Shown here one piece after another: positions 26,331 to 36,446 of a stretch of 64,000 bases of DNA (position 1 is the stretch's first letter; each line of letters begins with the position of its first letter). A program made the translations under genes and the position numbers. The stretch is from NCBI RefSeq assembly GCF_002310815.1, contig NZ_CP011032.1, forward strand, positions 970,001 to 1,034,000, in the 5' to 3' direction. Under the pieces are notes generated by a model. The model worked only from the letters and a program-made list of their open reading frames with translations. It made no database searches and was not told where the DNA came from. The stretch is from Pseudoalteromonas tunicata (GTDB lineage: Bacteria > Pseudomonadota > Gammaproteobacteria > Enterobacterales > Alteromonadaceae).

Positions 26331-29300
26331 ATGAATTTTGCTCATCGAATATTGCCTGTCATTTTATCAGCGGTCTTTTTGCAGGGCTGTGGTGGTTCTT
26401 CGGATAAATCAGCACCACCGACTCCGCCACCAACGCCACCGGTAGTAAAAAACTTTGCTATAAATGGTTATGCCATAAAAGGACCGTTGCAACATGCAAC
26501 GGTCAATGTTTTTGCATTAGATAGTACTAAAGCAGACTTTAAAGGGCGCTTAATTACATCGGGTAGTACTAATGAATTGGCGGCATTTAGCAATATTCAA
26601 GTCAGCGAGCCATTGAGTGACTTTTACCTTATAGAAGTATTAAGCAATGACAAAACAATCGATATTACCACTGGTCAACAGCCTGTTTTACCTCAGCTTT
26701 ATTCAATTTTAAGAGCAGAGCAGCTTACAGCCAGCACGGCAATTAATGCTACGCCACTGACCACAGTCATAAGCCAATTAGCTAATCAGTATGCATTAAA
26801 AGGTAACGCTGTTGATGAGGCTTTATTAAAAGCAACCGAGCTGGTAGGAGCCAAACTCAACTTTGGCTTAGCAACTACAAATAACCCATTTACTGATGTA
26901 CCTTTATTATCAAGTGCTTCGTCTGATCTGACAGCTTTGCTGAGTCATCGCGTGCAAAGTGAAGCTATTGCAGCCTTACTAGAGTTTATTAGCACTAATG
27001 CAGGGGTTAATGTGAGCAAAAGCTTACAATTAGTAATCGCTGATTATTCGGGGCAGTTATCTCAATTTGATGCTCAATTAGTCTCGCGTTACCAAGCTGC
27101 TATAGAGCAAGCCCCCATCCCGCATTTGGTTGTCACTCACTCCGACAAGGATGGTGACTCTACGACTCAAGATCCATTTAGTTTGAATGACATCAAGTCA
27201 TTGCTGGTGCAAGAGCAGATACTGTTAAATTCTGGGCTAGATACGTCAGTATTGAGTGATTTAATCGGAAACTTTACTCCTAAAACGTTAGGTTTGGATA
27301 CCGATACGGATGGTTTTCCAAATCAAATTGATTTAGATGACGATAACGATGGTGTTTTTGATGAGGACGATGCATTTCCATTAGACTCAACCGAAACAAT
27401 TGATACCGATAATGATGGCATTGGTAATAATGCCGATACTGACGATGATAACGATGGAGTACTTGATGCGGACGATGCCTTTCCATTGGATGCCACAGAA
27501 TCTGTTGATACTGATTTAGATGGGATTGGTAATAATGCCGATACCGACGACGATAACGATGGCGTTCCTGATTCTAACGATGTCTTTCCATTGAATGCCA
27601 CAGAATCTGTTGATACTGATTTAGATGGGATTGGTAATAATGCCGATACCGACGATGATAACGACGGTGTGCTTGATGCCGATGATGCCTTTCCTCTTGA
27701 TGCAAGCGAATCAAAAGACAGTGATAATGATGGGGTTGGCGATAATGCCGATGCGTTTCCAAATGATGGCACCGAAACACTCGATACCGATAAAGATGGT
27801 ATTGGTAATAATGCCGATACTGACGATGATAACGACGGTGTACCAGACGATGAAGACGACTTACCGTTAGATCCAACTGAAACCGTAGATACCGATAAAG
27901 ATGGTATCGGTAATAAGGCCGATACAGATGATGATAACGATGGCACTCTCGACATAGATGATAGTTATCCACTTGATAATAATTGTTACTTAAATACAGA
28001 TGGCGAAGCGGGTAGCTGTTACTTGACTTTGCTCGGTAATAACCCAAGTCATATTATTCAAGCGCGTGACGATGAATATTTTTATAGCCTCAACTATAGA
28101 ACAGATGATCCTGCTACGAGTTTTAGTCGGATATTACTGCAAAACAAAACCAATCAGCATTTTAGTGTGATTCATCAATCAGAATATGTACTTGCTAATT
28201 TGGTCTATCATGCAGGGCACAATAAAGTCTACTTTACTGAAAAAACTGCAGACTTAGCACAAATGATTTACTCCGTCGACGAGAGCTATCAAGTGCTTCC
28301 TTTTCATGAAGTCATTTTTGAGGATATTTACTATCCAGATTATAAAGCCCCACCATATATTGAAAGCTTAGTGAGTTCTGGACCTCTTTTAGCTGTAAAT
28401 AAATGGATAGTACCAAGTTATAGCTCTTTTTTTGAGTGGCAGGTGCTTCAAAATGAAGATAATTATTACCCTATGGGAGGGTATGCATTACTATCAAAAA
28501 ATGCGCAAATCGTGGCAAAGAGTTATGATGGTAAAAAAGCCGATCCCTACCCAAGTTACGAGCGCTTTGTACCTTCTCCTATTGATTCACAATCTGTTTA
28601 CTCTGTTACAGGTAAAGGCTTCGGTGGTGTACATCGAGAAAACTCTGCGATTAATCGGTACGTTGTACTTGTTGATAACGATAATGTTCAGATAAAAGCA
28701 GCACTGAGTATTGATGAAAGTTTTGTTGAGTATGGGTTGTTAAATATGTGCATCCCCCCTTTTCCAATTCAAATTTCTGATGATGGCAAAGAATTAACAA
28801 ATTTAATTGACGGGAAGATATTTTCTGCAGGGACATTAGTGCAACAAGGTCGTTATAAGCATAAGTTTACTGATAACATATTAGGCAGCAGAATTATTTC
28901 GAGTGACTCAAATGCAACTATAGTAGCTATTTCGGGCTATTGTGGTAAAGCAGATATACATAAAATTGATAAGCAAGGCCGTGTCATCGCCAAGAAAAAC
29001 TTTGGTGATGATTATATTTCATTAGCTTCAGCTAAAGGTGACTCTGTTTCGGTTGTATATCACTCTAAAGGTCGATATTTTTTTGAAGAGTTTGAATTTA
29101 CTTCCGATAGTGATTTAGATGGCATACTCAATGAAGAAGATGCATTCCCGTTAGATGCAGCGGCGTCAGTAGATACCGACCAAGACGGTTACCCCGATTA
29201 TTGGAATGCAGATAAAAGCCAAGCAGATTCAACTACAAGGTTAAAGCTTGATGAGTTTCCGACCGAATATCTGTGTTGGCACAGCACACAAGGTACCAAT

Positions 29301-32054
29301 GGTGTGTGTGACTACGCCAAAAGTAGTTATGGTGATCCTCATTATGGTGCTCCTAACGAAATTGTCAGTGCTGGCGATAGAGTCTATTTACTTTACTCTA
29401 AAGTGATATTGGTATGGTCACTGGCCGAGCAGCGCTTTTTAACACCAATCTATTTTAAAAGCGATGCACCTTTCTCATTCAAGGTGGCACATATTGCCTA
29501 TTCCGATACATTACAGCGGTTATATCTCGCCTCTGAATTGGGTGAAATAAACTATATTGATGTTTCTAACCCAGAAGCTCAGCTGGTTGCCTTTTATCAG
29601 TTCAATACACCAGTTAACGCAATGAAAATGCTCAATAATACTTTGGCTGTTGAAACTAGCGCATTGCAATTACTTAATGTAGATGCAGTATTAACCAATC
29701 CCAAGGTTAAACCTCGTATTTCTTTAAGCTTAAGCACTTGGTCAGCTAAAAACCACACTTTATATCTTGATGCTAAACACTTTATTATCATAGAGCCACA
29801 AAGCGGCGCGATTATCGAGGATAAAAGCATTGGTTTTAAAAAACCATACGACAGCCCTTACTTGCCAGGGCTTTATACCGCTTTTAATTATTTAGTGAAT
29901 TCAAACGCTGAAAAATTCTCATTAACTTCGGGTCAGGCACTTGGTAAGTTGTCGGAAGAGTTTAAACGAAAGCTAAAACAGAGTATTTCAATCAGTAATC
30001 GTTTATTTGCCGTTGAGGTGCAGGATTATGCAGCTCGCTTAGTGAGTTGGGATGAATTAACGGAGACGTTTATTGTCCAAAGCACTTGGAAGAAAAAAAC
30101 TACATTAGTGCCTTACTTAAATAGTTTGGTTATTGTCAGTTACAATAGCAAAACAAATACCCTCGATTTTGACTATCAGTTTAGTACCGATGCCGATAAC
30201 GATGGGCTGCCTGCTTGGTGGGAGTTGCAATATCAATTAAATGATAGTGATGCTAGTGATGCTTTGCAAGATAATGATAATGATGGTTTAAATAACTTGG
30301 CTGAGTTTAAACAAGGGACTCACCCCGCATTAGCTGATACTGATAGCGATGGCTTGAATGATGGTAATGAGCTGCAATATGCGGCATCCCCTCTGTTAGC
30401 CGATACCGATTATGATGGTTTAACCGACGAACAAGAAATTAATCAATACCAAACTCAAGCTAATTCGTCCGACTCTGATAATGATGGTTTGTCGGATTTT
30501 GCCGAAGTTACTCTTCATTTTAGTAACCCAAATAATGCAGATAGTGATGGTGATGGCATGAGCGATGGTTATGAAATTACCCATCAGCTTGATGTCAATG
30601 CTAATGATGCTGGTCAGGATTTAGATGCTGATGGCCTATCAAACAAAGAAGAAGCCGTACTTGGGACCTCACCTAGATTAGCTGATACTGATGGCGATGG
30701 GCTATCGGATTACGATGAAATTAAAACCTATCTGACATCGGCCGTTTTATTTGATACAGACGGTGATCGTTTAGGTGATGGGTGGGAGCTTAATAACCAA
30801 TTTAACCCACTCGATAGTCAAGATGGTCATGCGGATGCGGATGCGGATGGTTTTTCTAATGCGCAGGAGTTTTATTTAAATACTGATTTGTTGGATGGCA
30901 CTGATGTGCCACAGCAATTACCTTGGGCTATGTATGGTGCTAATGCCAATAAAACTAACTTTACCTTGCAGTATATTGATACCACAAAAGTTAGGCCGCT
31001 ATGGCAGCAGTCATTTTTCAGGGACGTTAGAACTGATATCCGACAATTGCTAGTTCAAGATAACAACGTATATGCAATGGTTCATGATTACAATCGCTCG
31101 CGCCATGATAATTCATTTGGATCTTTATATGTGCTTGATGCTGTTACTGGAAATGAATTAAGGTCAAAAAAAGAATCCTATCTTTTGACCTTGCCAATTT
31201 TACATAATGATAAGTTATTTTATACAAATGATAGTCTTTCATATGGCCCATGGGGGCCCATACCTCCCAGTAGAGTCTTCAACATAGAAGACTTAAGTGG
31301 CGTTAGAGAATTTTCTCACAATACTGGTTCTTATATTTCCAAATCACCTAATGAGTCCACGGTTATTGCTTATAAAAATCAAGTGCGTATTACCGGATAT
31401 TCTTGGGAAGTTGTTTATAATACCGATACTCAAGCATTAACTGGTGAGTCAGATGATATTGATAAATCTTTGGAAAGTAAGTTGCAGGTTGTAGCAAACG
31501 ATACAGTGATAGTAACAGAAAAAAATACCATGAAAGGCTACCATTATTTAACTCATGAGTTGCTATTTGATGTTGCACTTAACGATCCGATAAAGTTAGT
31601 AACGCATAGTCGTGATCAGGCTTTAATTATTCAAACCGATAAACAATTGTTACGTTTTAATTTAAATACTCTATCTACTGGTTGGGTGATTAATGATTTT
31701 AAAGTTTCAGACTTCGACCCGCCTCGATCTTTAAGCCATGCGATGGGGTATATTTATGCTTATAAAGATGATTTTTTAGTCCAAATTGATGAATTAAGTG
31801 GTCAAGTGATGTGGCAGGTTGATGTTTCTGCTAATTCTTCAAATATTGTTAATGCTTCTGATAATTCTTCAAATATTGTTGTGGGGCTTAATAAAGTGAT
31901 TGTTGCGAGTAGAACAGAAACCTTTATTATTGATATCAACGATCAGTCAGTTGTCACTTTACCAAGCGGTGGCGATCTATTAGCACTTGACAATGGTGTA
32001 TTATTTATTGCCAAAGGAAGTTTATTGACTGCTTACGCTGTTAATGATCTTTAG
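26331..32054 (+). CDS. Giant calcium-repeat lipoprotein with propeller-like C terminus
   Basis: This 1907-residue protein starts with a lipoprotein signal (VFLQGCGG, Cys at residue 20) and a proline-rich tether (PPTPPPTPPVV). Residues about 60-320 are a non-repeat domain. Residues about 324-550 hold 35-residue thrombospondin type 3-like calcium repeats (DTDLDGIGNNADTDDDNDGV). A strand-rich domain follows, with another short acidic repeat near 926. A second block of DTDSDGLNDGNE-type repeats lies at about 1285-1525. The C terminus (about 1530-1907) resembles a PQQ-like beta-propeller (WAMYGANANKTNF, LYVLDAVTGNEL). It is probably a calcium-rigidified surface or periplasmic protein; ligand and role are unknown. 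It is followed by its own terminator. Confidence 0.85.
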   Translation: MNFAHRILPVILSAVFLQGCGGSSDKSAPPTPPPTPPVVKNFAINGYAIKGPLQHATVNVFALDSTKADFKGRLITSGSTNELAAFSNIQVSEPLSDFYLIEVLSNDKTIDITTGQQPVLPQLYSILRAEQLTASTAINATPLTTVISQLANQYALKGNAVDEALLKATELVGAKLNFGLATTNNPFTDVPLLSSASSDLTALLSHRVQSEAIAALLEFISTNAGVNVSKSLQLVIADYSGQLSQFDAQLVSRYQAAIEQAPIPHLVVTHSDKDGDSTTQDPFSLNDIKSLLVQEQILLNSGLDTSVLSDLIGNFTPKTLGLDTDTDGFPNQIDLDDDNDGVFDEDDAFPLDSTETIDTDNDGIGNNADTDDDNDGVLDADDAFPLDATESVDTDLDGIGNNADTDDDNDGVPDSNDVFPLNATESVDTDLDGIGNNADTDDDNDGVLDADDAFPLDASESKDSDNDGVGDNADAFPNDGTETLDTDKDGIGNNADTDDDNDGVPDDEDDLPLDPTETVDTDKDGIGNKADTDDDNDGTLDIDDSYPLDNNCYLNTDGEAGSCYLTLLGNNPSHIIQARDDEYFYSLNYRTDDPATSFSRILLQNKTNQHFSVIHQSEYVLANLVYHAGHNKVYFTEKTADLAQMIYSVDESYQVLPFHEVIFEDIYYPDYKAPPYIESLVSSGPLLAVNKWIVPSYSSFFEWQVLQNEDNYYPMGGYALLSKNAQIVAKSYDGKKADPYPSYERFVPSPIDSQSVYSVTGKGFGGVHRENSAINRYVVLVDNDNVQIKAALSIDESFVEYGLLNMCIPPFPIQISDDGKELTNLIDGKIFSAGTLVQQGRYKHKFTDNILGSRIISSDSNATIVAISGYCGKADIHKIDKQGRVIAKKNFGDDYISLASAKGDSVSVVYHSKGRYFFEEFEFTSDSDLDGILNEEDAFPLDAAASVDTDQDGYPDYWNADKSQADSTTRLKLDEFPTEYLCWHSTQGTNGVCDYAKSSYGDPHYGAPNEIVSAGDRVYLLYSKVILVWSLAEQRFLTPIYFKSDAPFSFKVAHIAYSDTLQRLYLASELGEINYIDVSNPEAQLVAFYQFNTPVNAMKMLNNTLAVETSALQLLNVDAVLTNPKVKPRISLSLSTWSAKNHTLYLDAKHFIIIEPQSGAIIEDKSIGFKKPYDSPYLPGLYTAFNYLVNSNAEKFSLTSGQALGKLSEEFKRKLKQSISISNRLFAVEVQDYAARLVSWDELTETFIVQSTWKKKTTLVPYLNSLVIVSYNSKTNTLDFDYQFSTDADNDGLPAWWELQYQLNDSDASDALQDNDNDGLNNLAEFKQGTHPALADTDSDGLNDGNELQYAASPLLADTDYDGLTDEQEINQYQTQANSSDSDNDGLSDFAEVTLHFSNPNNADSDGDGMSDGYEITHQLDVNANDAGQDLDADGLSNKEEAVLGTSPRLADTDGDGLSDYDEIKTYLTSAVLFDTDGDRLGDGWELNNQFNPLDSQDGHADADADGFSNAQEFYLNTDLLDGTDVPQQLPWAMYGANANKTNFTLQYIDTTKVRPLWQQSFFRDVRTDIRQLLVQDNNVYAMVHDYNRSRHDNSFGSLYVLDAVTGNELRSKKESYLLTLPILHNDKLFYTNDSLSYGPWGPIPPSRVFNIEDLSGVREFSHNTGSYISKSPNESTVIAYKNQVRITGYSWEVVYNTDTQALTGESDDIDKSLESKLQVVANDTVIVTEKNTMKGYHYLTHELLFDVALNDPIKLVTHSRDQALIIQTDKQLLRFNLNTLSTGWVINDFKVSDFDPPRSLSHAMGYIYAYKDDFLVQIDELSGQVMWQVDVSANSSNIVNASDNSSNIVVGLNKVIVASRTETFIIDINDQSVVTLPSGGDLLALDNGVLFIAKGSLLTAYAVNDL
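27301..27965 (+). repeat. 105-bp tandem coding repeats
   Basis: This block of the giant lipoprotein gene consists of in-frame units with a 105-base period (35 residues each), plus one shortened 22-residue unit near 27715-27780. Two adjacent units share long identical stretches: the one beginning near 27492 and the one beginning near 27597. Such near-identity allows unit gain or loss by recombination. Confidence 0.85.
31821..31880 (+). repeat. 30-bp in-frame tandem duplication
   Basis: Two adjacent 30-base units differ at a few positions and share TTCTG and AATTCTTCAAATATTGTT. They encode DVSANSSNIV and NASDNSSNIV near the C terminus of the giant lipoprotein. Confidence 0.8.
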
Positions 32055-32066
32055 CCAATAAATAGC

Positions 32067-32108
32067 AAAAAAGCCGTGTATTAATTGTTATTAATACACG
32101 GCTTTTTT
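32067..32108. terminator. Bidirectional intrinsic terminator
   Basis: An 18-base perfect stem (AAAAAAGCCGTGTATTAA and its complement) with a 6-base loop has T-tracts on both strands. It serves the giant lipoprotein gene and the convergent fldB. Confidence 0.9.
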
Positions 32109-32132
32109 ATTTTATCGTTAATAAAAAGAATG

Positions 32133-32654
32133 TTAGAGGCTTGCTTGATACTGCTCTAAAACTTGTTCTATCCAGGTGGCGATGCGCTCATCACTGAGTT
32201 CGTATTGACTGTCTTCGTCAAGTGCTAAACCGACAAATTGGCTGCCATCTGGCGTAAGGGCTTTGGACTTTTCAAATTCGTAATCGCTGCTATTTGGCCA
32301 ATACCCAATAAAATTCACACCTTGTGGTGCTATTTGGTCATGTAACATGCCAAGGGCATCTTGAAACCATTGGCCGTAACCTTGTTGGTCGCCCATGCCA
32401 AATAAGGCGATGGTTTTACCGGCTAAATTAACGTTGTTAATATCATCCCACTTTGACTCCCAATCTTCTTGTAACTCGCCAAAGTCCCATGTGGAAATGC
32501 CAAAGATCACAAAATCGTACTGCTCAGCGTTTTTTAATGCAGCGTCTTTAATATTGTGTAACTCTAGGATGTCATCGCCTAGGATATCGCGCATTTTTTC
32601 AGCGGCCATTTCGGTGTAGCAGGTAGTTGAGCCATAAAACAAACCAATTTTCAT
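32133..32654 (-). CDS. fldB: Flavodoxin FldB
   Basis: FldB is a small FMN-binding electron carrier. The 173-residue protein begins [23 protein letters not shown], where YGSTTC is the FMN phosphate-binding loop. It contains the long-chain flavodoxin insertion [19 protein letters not shown] and ends in the FldB-type segment [18 protein letters not shown]. It aligns with E. coli FldB throughout. I start it at ATG 32654, which sits 11 bases after AAGAAG; the frame is open to GTG 32666. It is divergent from xerD, and fldB also neighbours xerD in E. coli. Confidence 0.92.
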   Translation of the reverse strand: MKIGLFYGSTTCYTEMAAEKMRDILGDDILELHNIKDAALKNAEQYDFVIFGISTWDFGELQEDWESKWDDINNVNLAGKTIALFGMGDQQGYGQWFQDALGMLHDQIAPQGVNFIGYWPNSSDYEFEKSKALTPDGSQFVGLALDEDSQYELSDERIATWIEQVLEQYQASL

Positions 32655-32753
32655 GGTATTTATCACTTCTTTTGGGGTTGTTATGATATGGGGCGCAGTC
32701 TAACGCATGAAGAGAATAATTGGTATTCACCACAGCGCAAAGAGGTAAATTAA

Positions 32754-33659
32754 TTGAGCGATGAAAAGGCAGTGTTTACTGATCCTCACGGTTTTTTAGA
32801 GCAATTTTTAGAGGCTATTTGGTTAGAACAAGGGGTGAGTGAAAATACGCTTGCTGCGTATAGAACCGATTTAACAAAGTTTGCTGAGTTTATTTTACCC
32901 AAAGGGTTAATAGAGGTTGAACAGCAAGATGTGCAGTATTATTTGGCGCACCGGCTCGACAACGGCTTCAAACCGCGCAGCACAGCTCGTACAGTCAGTG
33001 CGCTAAAGCGATTTTATCAATATTATTTACGCGAAAAACAGCTCAGTACCAACCCAATGACCCATATTGGTCAGCCAAAAGCAGGGCAAAGTTTGCCCAA
33101 AACATTATCAGAGGAAGAAGTGGGGCGGCTATTAGATGCTCCCGACTTAGAAGAGCCAATTGGGCTTCGTGATAAAGCGATGTTGGAATTATTGTATGCC
33201 ACTGGCTTGCGTGTCAGTGAGTTGGTTGGGCTGCGAATTGAGCAAATAAACTTGCGCCAAGCGGTTGTTTTTGTTAAAGGTAAAGGGAACAAGGAGCGGC
33301 TTGTACCTATGGGGGAAGAGGCGCTCGATTGCATTGAGCGTTTTATCAAAGAAGGGCGGCCACAACTGATAAAACATGCCACTGATTTTGTCTTTCCCTC
33401 TAAACGAGGCATTGGCATGACACGGCAAACCTTTTGGCATAGGATAAAGCATTATGCACTGGTTGCAGGGATAGAATCTGAATTATCTCCTCATACTTTG
33501 CGCCATGCTTTTGCTACTCATTTGATTAATCACGGCGCAGATTTACGTGTTGTACAAATGATGCTTGGGCATAGCGATTTGTCTACCACGCAAATTTATA
33601 CCCATGTCGCTAAAGAAAGGTTAAAATCGCTCCATCAAGCGCATCATCCCAGAGCGTAA
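32754..33659 (+). CDS. xerD: Site-specific tyrosine recombinase XerD
   Basis: XerD acts with XerC at dif sites to resolve chromosome dimers. The 301-residue protein has an N-terminal SAM-like DNA-binding domain (GVSENTLAAYRTDLTKF) and a C-terminal catalytic domain. All catalytic residues are visible: R153 (GLRVSEL), K177 region (KGKGNKERLVP), H247 and R250 (SPHTLRHAFATHL), H273 (LGHSDLST) and nucleophile Y282 (IYTHV). Translation starts at TTG 32754 with an AGAGG site 8 bases upstream. It opens the xerD-dsbC-recJ-prfB-lysS string conserved in Gammaproteobacteria. It is a housekeeping recombinase, not a phage integrase. Confidence 0.95.
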   Translation: MSDEKAVFTDPHGFLEQFLEAIWLEQGVSENTLAAYRTDLTKFAEFILPKGLIEVEQQDVQYYLAHRLDNGFKPRSTARTVSALKRFYQYYLREKQLSTNPMTHIGQPKAGQSLPKTLSEEEVGRLLDAPDLEEPIGLRDKAMLELLYATGLRVSELVGLRIEQINLRQAVVFVKGKGNKERLVPMGEEALDCIERFIKEGRPQLIKHATDFVFPSKRGIGMTRQTFWHRIKHYALVAGIESELSPHTLRHAFATHLINHGADLRVVQMMLGHSDLSTTQIYTHVAKERLKSLHQAHHPRA

Positions 33660-33719
33660 TGGAATTAATTAGGCTGTGAGTCGGTCTTAGTAGATAGCAA
33701 TAATTTTAAAGAGAATGAT

Positions 33720-34445
33720 ATGAAAAAATTAATACTGGCTTTAGCTTTGGCGTCATTTGGTTCGATGGCCACACCAAGTGTGGTTGGAAGTGATGAAGTC
33801 GCACAAGTAAATCCAATAGTGGCCAAGTTTCAAGGACTAGGCTTAACAGTTAAAGATATCAAACCTAGCCCAATTGCGGGTTTAAAAGAACTAATTACCG
33901 ACAAAGGTGTAATGTATGCCAGTGAAAACGGTCAGTTTTTAATTCAAGGTACGCTGATTGATTTAGACAATCGCGTTAATTTAACTGAACAAGCATTAAG
34001 CGGAGTTCGTAAAGAAGGTGTTGCACAATACGCTGATTCAATGATTGTGTATAAAGCGCCTGAAGAAAAGCATCAAATCACCGTATTTACCGATATTACC
34101 TGTGGCTATTGCCGTAAATTACACCGTGAGATCCAAGATTATTTAGATGCAGGGATCACTGTGCGTTATTTAGCATTCCCACGTGGTGGCATGAGCAGTG
34201 AAGGTTATAACGATTTAATGAATGTTTGGTGTGCAAGTGACAAACTAAAAGCGCTAACGGACGCAAAATCAGGCGAGAAAGTAGCTAAAGTTGAAAATTG
34301 TAATGCACCAGTGGGCGAGCATTATCAATTAGGGCAAAGTTTTGGTATCAATGGTACGCCGGCCATTATTTTAGAAGATGGTACGCTTATTCCAGGTTAC
34401 CAACCAGCTGCGGCATTAAAAGCGCAATTAGACACCATGAATTAA
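33720..34445 (+). CDS. dsbC: Thiol:disulfide interchange protein DsbC
   Basis: DsbC is a dimeric periplasmic isomerase that corrects wrong disulfides and is kept reduced by DsbD. The 241-residue precursor has a signal peptide (about residues 1-17), an N-terminal dimerisation domain and a thioredoxin-fold domain with the active site CGYC at C128-C131 followed by RKLH. A second cysteine pair (WCASD, ENCNAP) matches the structural disulfide of E. coli DsbC, and the cis-proline motif is GTPAI. It lies between xerD and recJ, the conserved order. Confidence 0.95.
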   Translation: MKKLILALALASFGSMATPSVVGSDEVAQVNPIVAKFQGLGLTVKDIKPSPIAGLKELITDKGVMYASENGQFLIQGTLIDLDNRVNLTEQALSGVRKEGVAQYADSMIVYKAPEEKHQITVFTDITCGYCRKLHREIQDYLDAGITVRYLAFPRGGMSSEGYNDLMNVWCASDKLKALTDAKSGEKVAKVENCNAPVGEHYQLGQSFGINGTPAIILEDGTLIPGYQPAAALKAQLDTMN

Positions 34446-34460
34446 GGTGGTTTTAATGTT

Positions 34461-34484
34461 AAAAAGGCCGAAAGGCCTTTTTTT
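34461..34484 (+). terminator. Intrinsic terminator between dsbC and recJ
   Basis: A 9-base stem (AAAAAGGCC / GGCCTTTTT) with a GAAA tetraloop and a T-tract lies 16 bases after the dsbC stop. It should limit read-through into recJ. Confidence 0.8.
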
Positions 34485-34510
34485 GTTGGCATTTTTTAGG
34501 TTTTATTTTG

Positions 34511-36253
34511 ATGTTGAGTGAGCAAATGCAAAAACAAATTGTGGCACGAGCCAAAGTCGATGACAGCTATTTACCTGCCGAGCTTCACCCTGTGATCAAA
34601 CAAATTTATGCCTCAAGAGGGGTCAAGCATTCACAAGAGCTCAATAACAACGCTGCTTCATTATTAAGTTTTAATTTGCTAAAAGGAATTGATACCGCAA
34701 GTGAGATTTTAATTAAGGCATTAAAAAACCAGCAAAAAATACTTATTGTTGGTGATTTTGATGCTGATGGCGCAACCAGTACCGCTACCTTGGTGAGCGG
34801 ACTTAAAATGTTTGGCTTTTTGCATGTTGATTATCTCGTCCCGAATCGTTTTGAGCTGGGTTACGGTTTAAGCCCAGCGCTTGCAAAGCAAGTGGTTGCG
34901 CTCGGTGCTGATTTATTGATCACAGTTGATAATGGCATCTCTTGTGTGGCTGGGGTTGAGATTGTAAAAGCGGCGGGCATGCAAGTGATTGTTACCGATC
35001 ACCATCTACCCGGAGAGCAATTGCCAGCGGCTGATGCAATTGTTAACCCAAATCAACATGGTTGCAGTTTTCCGTCAAAATCATTGGCGGGTGTTGGTGT
35101 TGCTTTTTATTTGCTGGTGGCGCTACGTCATTATTTACGGATAGAACAATGGTTTGCCAATTTAGGGCAAGCAGAACCGAACATTGCTCAGCTCCTTGAT
35201 TTAGTGGCTTTGGGCACGGTTGCAGATGTAGTGGCTTTAGATGCAAATAATCGTATTTTGGTTCATCAAGGTTTAGCGCGTATTCGTTCAGGGCAAACTC
35301 GCCCAGGAATTGCTGCGTTAATTGAAGTGGCAAAACGAATTCCTGCGCGTTTAAGTGCGTCTGATTTTGGTTTTTCACTGGCGCCTAGACTCAATGCAGC
35401 AGGGCGCTTAGATGATATGAGTTTAGGTATTGCTTGTTTGCTAAGTCCCGAAATTAATCATGCAAAACGGATAGCGGGAGAACTTGATAGCCTTAATATT
35501 GAACGCCGTGAAATCGAGCAAAGCATGCAAGTCGAAGCACAAGTTGCACTCGATAAATTACTCAAAGCGCAGCAAAGTGTGCCCGATGCGGTCTGTTTGT
35601 ATCAAGATGATTGGCATCAGGGAGTGATTGGTATTTTGGCTGGACGCTTAAAAGAAAAATACCATCGACCCACTATTATTTTTGCCTTAGGTGATAACGA
35701 TGAATTAAAAGGTTCATGTCGCTCTATTGAAGGCTTGCATATGCGTGATGCACTCGAAGCTATTAATACTCAGCATCCTGATTTAATTATTAAATTTGGT
35801 GGACATGCTATGGCTGCAGGATTATCGATTCAGGCAAATAACTTTGAGCGTTTTAAAGCTGTTTTTTTAGATGCTGTTAGCGCAATTTTAACGCCTGAGC
35901 ATAAACAAAGTTTAGTGCTAACCGATGGTGAGCTACCCAGTGAGTGTTATACCTTAGATTTTGCCCAACTCATTAAGCAATCAGGCCCTTGGGGGCAAGC
36001 TTTTGCAGAACCGGTTTTTGCTGATACCTTTATGCTCATTCAGCAACGCTTGGTGGGTGAAAAACATTTAAAGTTGGTACTGAAACATCGCAGTGGTTTA
36101 TTGCTTGATGCAATTGCATTTAATGTTGATTTACAGCGCTGGCCTAATGCCGCGGTCTCGCAGGTTCATGCCGTGTTTGTGCTTGATATTAACGAGTTTC
36201 GTGGCAAATTCAGCCTACAACTATTAGTGCGAGAGCTACAAGGTGCAAACTAA
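34511..36253 (+). CDS. recJ: Single-stranded-DNA-specific exonuclease RecJ
   Basis: RecJ degrades single-stranded DNA 5' to 3' in recombination, base-excision and mismatch repair. The 580-residue protein has the DHH-phosphoesterase motifs GDFDADGATSTAT, VDNGISCVAG and VTDHHLPGE, then LDLVALGTVADVV, followed by the DHHA1 region (KFGGHAMAAGLSI) and a C-terminal OB-fold. ATG 34511 is listed; TTG 34508 is also possible relative to a weak AGG site. It lies between dsbC and prfB in the conserved order, though a terminator precedes it. Confidence 0.94.
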   Translation: MLSEQMQKQIVARAKVDDSYLPAELHPVIKQIYASRGVKHSQELNNNAASLLSFNLLKGIDTASEILIKALKNQQKILIVGDFDADGATSTATLVSGLKMFGFLHVDYLVPNRFELGYGLSPALAKQVVALGADLLITVDNGISCVAGVEIVKAAGMQVIVTDHHLPGEQLPAADAIVNPNQHGCSFPSKSLAGVGVAFYLLVALRHYLRIEQWFANLGQAEPNIAQLLDLVALGTVADVVALDANNRILVHQGLARIRSGQTRPGIAALIEVAKRIPARLSASDFGFSLAPRLNAAGRLDDMSLGIACLLSPEINHAKRIAGELDSLNIERREIEQSMQVEAQVALDKLLKAQQSVPDAVCLYQDDWHQGVIGILAGRLKEKYHRPTIIFALGDNDELKGSCRSIEGLHMRDALEAINTQHPDLIIKFGGHAMAAGLSIQANNFERFKAVFLDAVSAILTPEHKQSLVLTDGELPSECYTLDFAQLIKQSGPWGQAFAEPVFADTFMLIQQRLVGEKHLKLVLKHRSGLLLDAIAFNVDLQRWPNAAVSQVHAVFVLDINEFRGKFSLQLLVRELQGAN

Positions 36254-36446
36254 AAGACACTTACATTTTTAGGGTGAAATCACGCTTTCGATTTTTAGTT
36301 CTAATTTATTGCTAAAAAAAGCGGGTTAAAGCTCACCAAAGTAGATTTTTTTTGCTAAAATTCGCCGATTTGATAGCTAAGTCCGATTTATTCGTCTTTT
36401 AGACTAAAAACGGCCTCATCCTAGTTTTGTTTTTTGGAGTAAATAC

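Noticed and set aside
27323..27955. Long antisense ORF (210 codons) rich in Ser and Pro
   Set aside because: It is the mirror of the calcium-repeat coding block. Repeated GAT/GAC codons leave the opposite frame free of stops.
32754..33659. Phage or integron integrase
   Set aside because: Sequence and the xerD-dsbC-recJ-prfB-lysS context identify housekeeping XerD.
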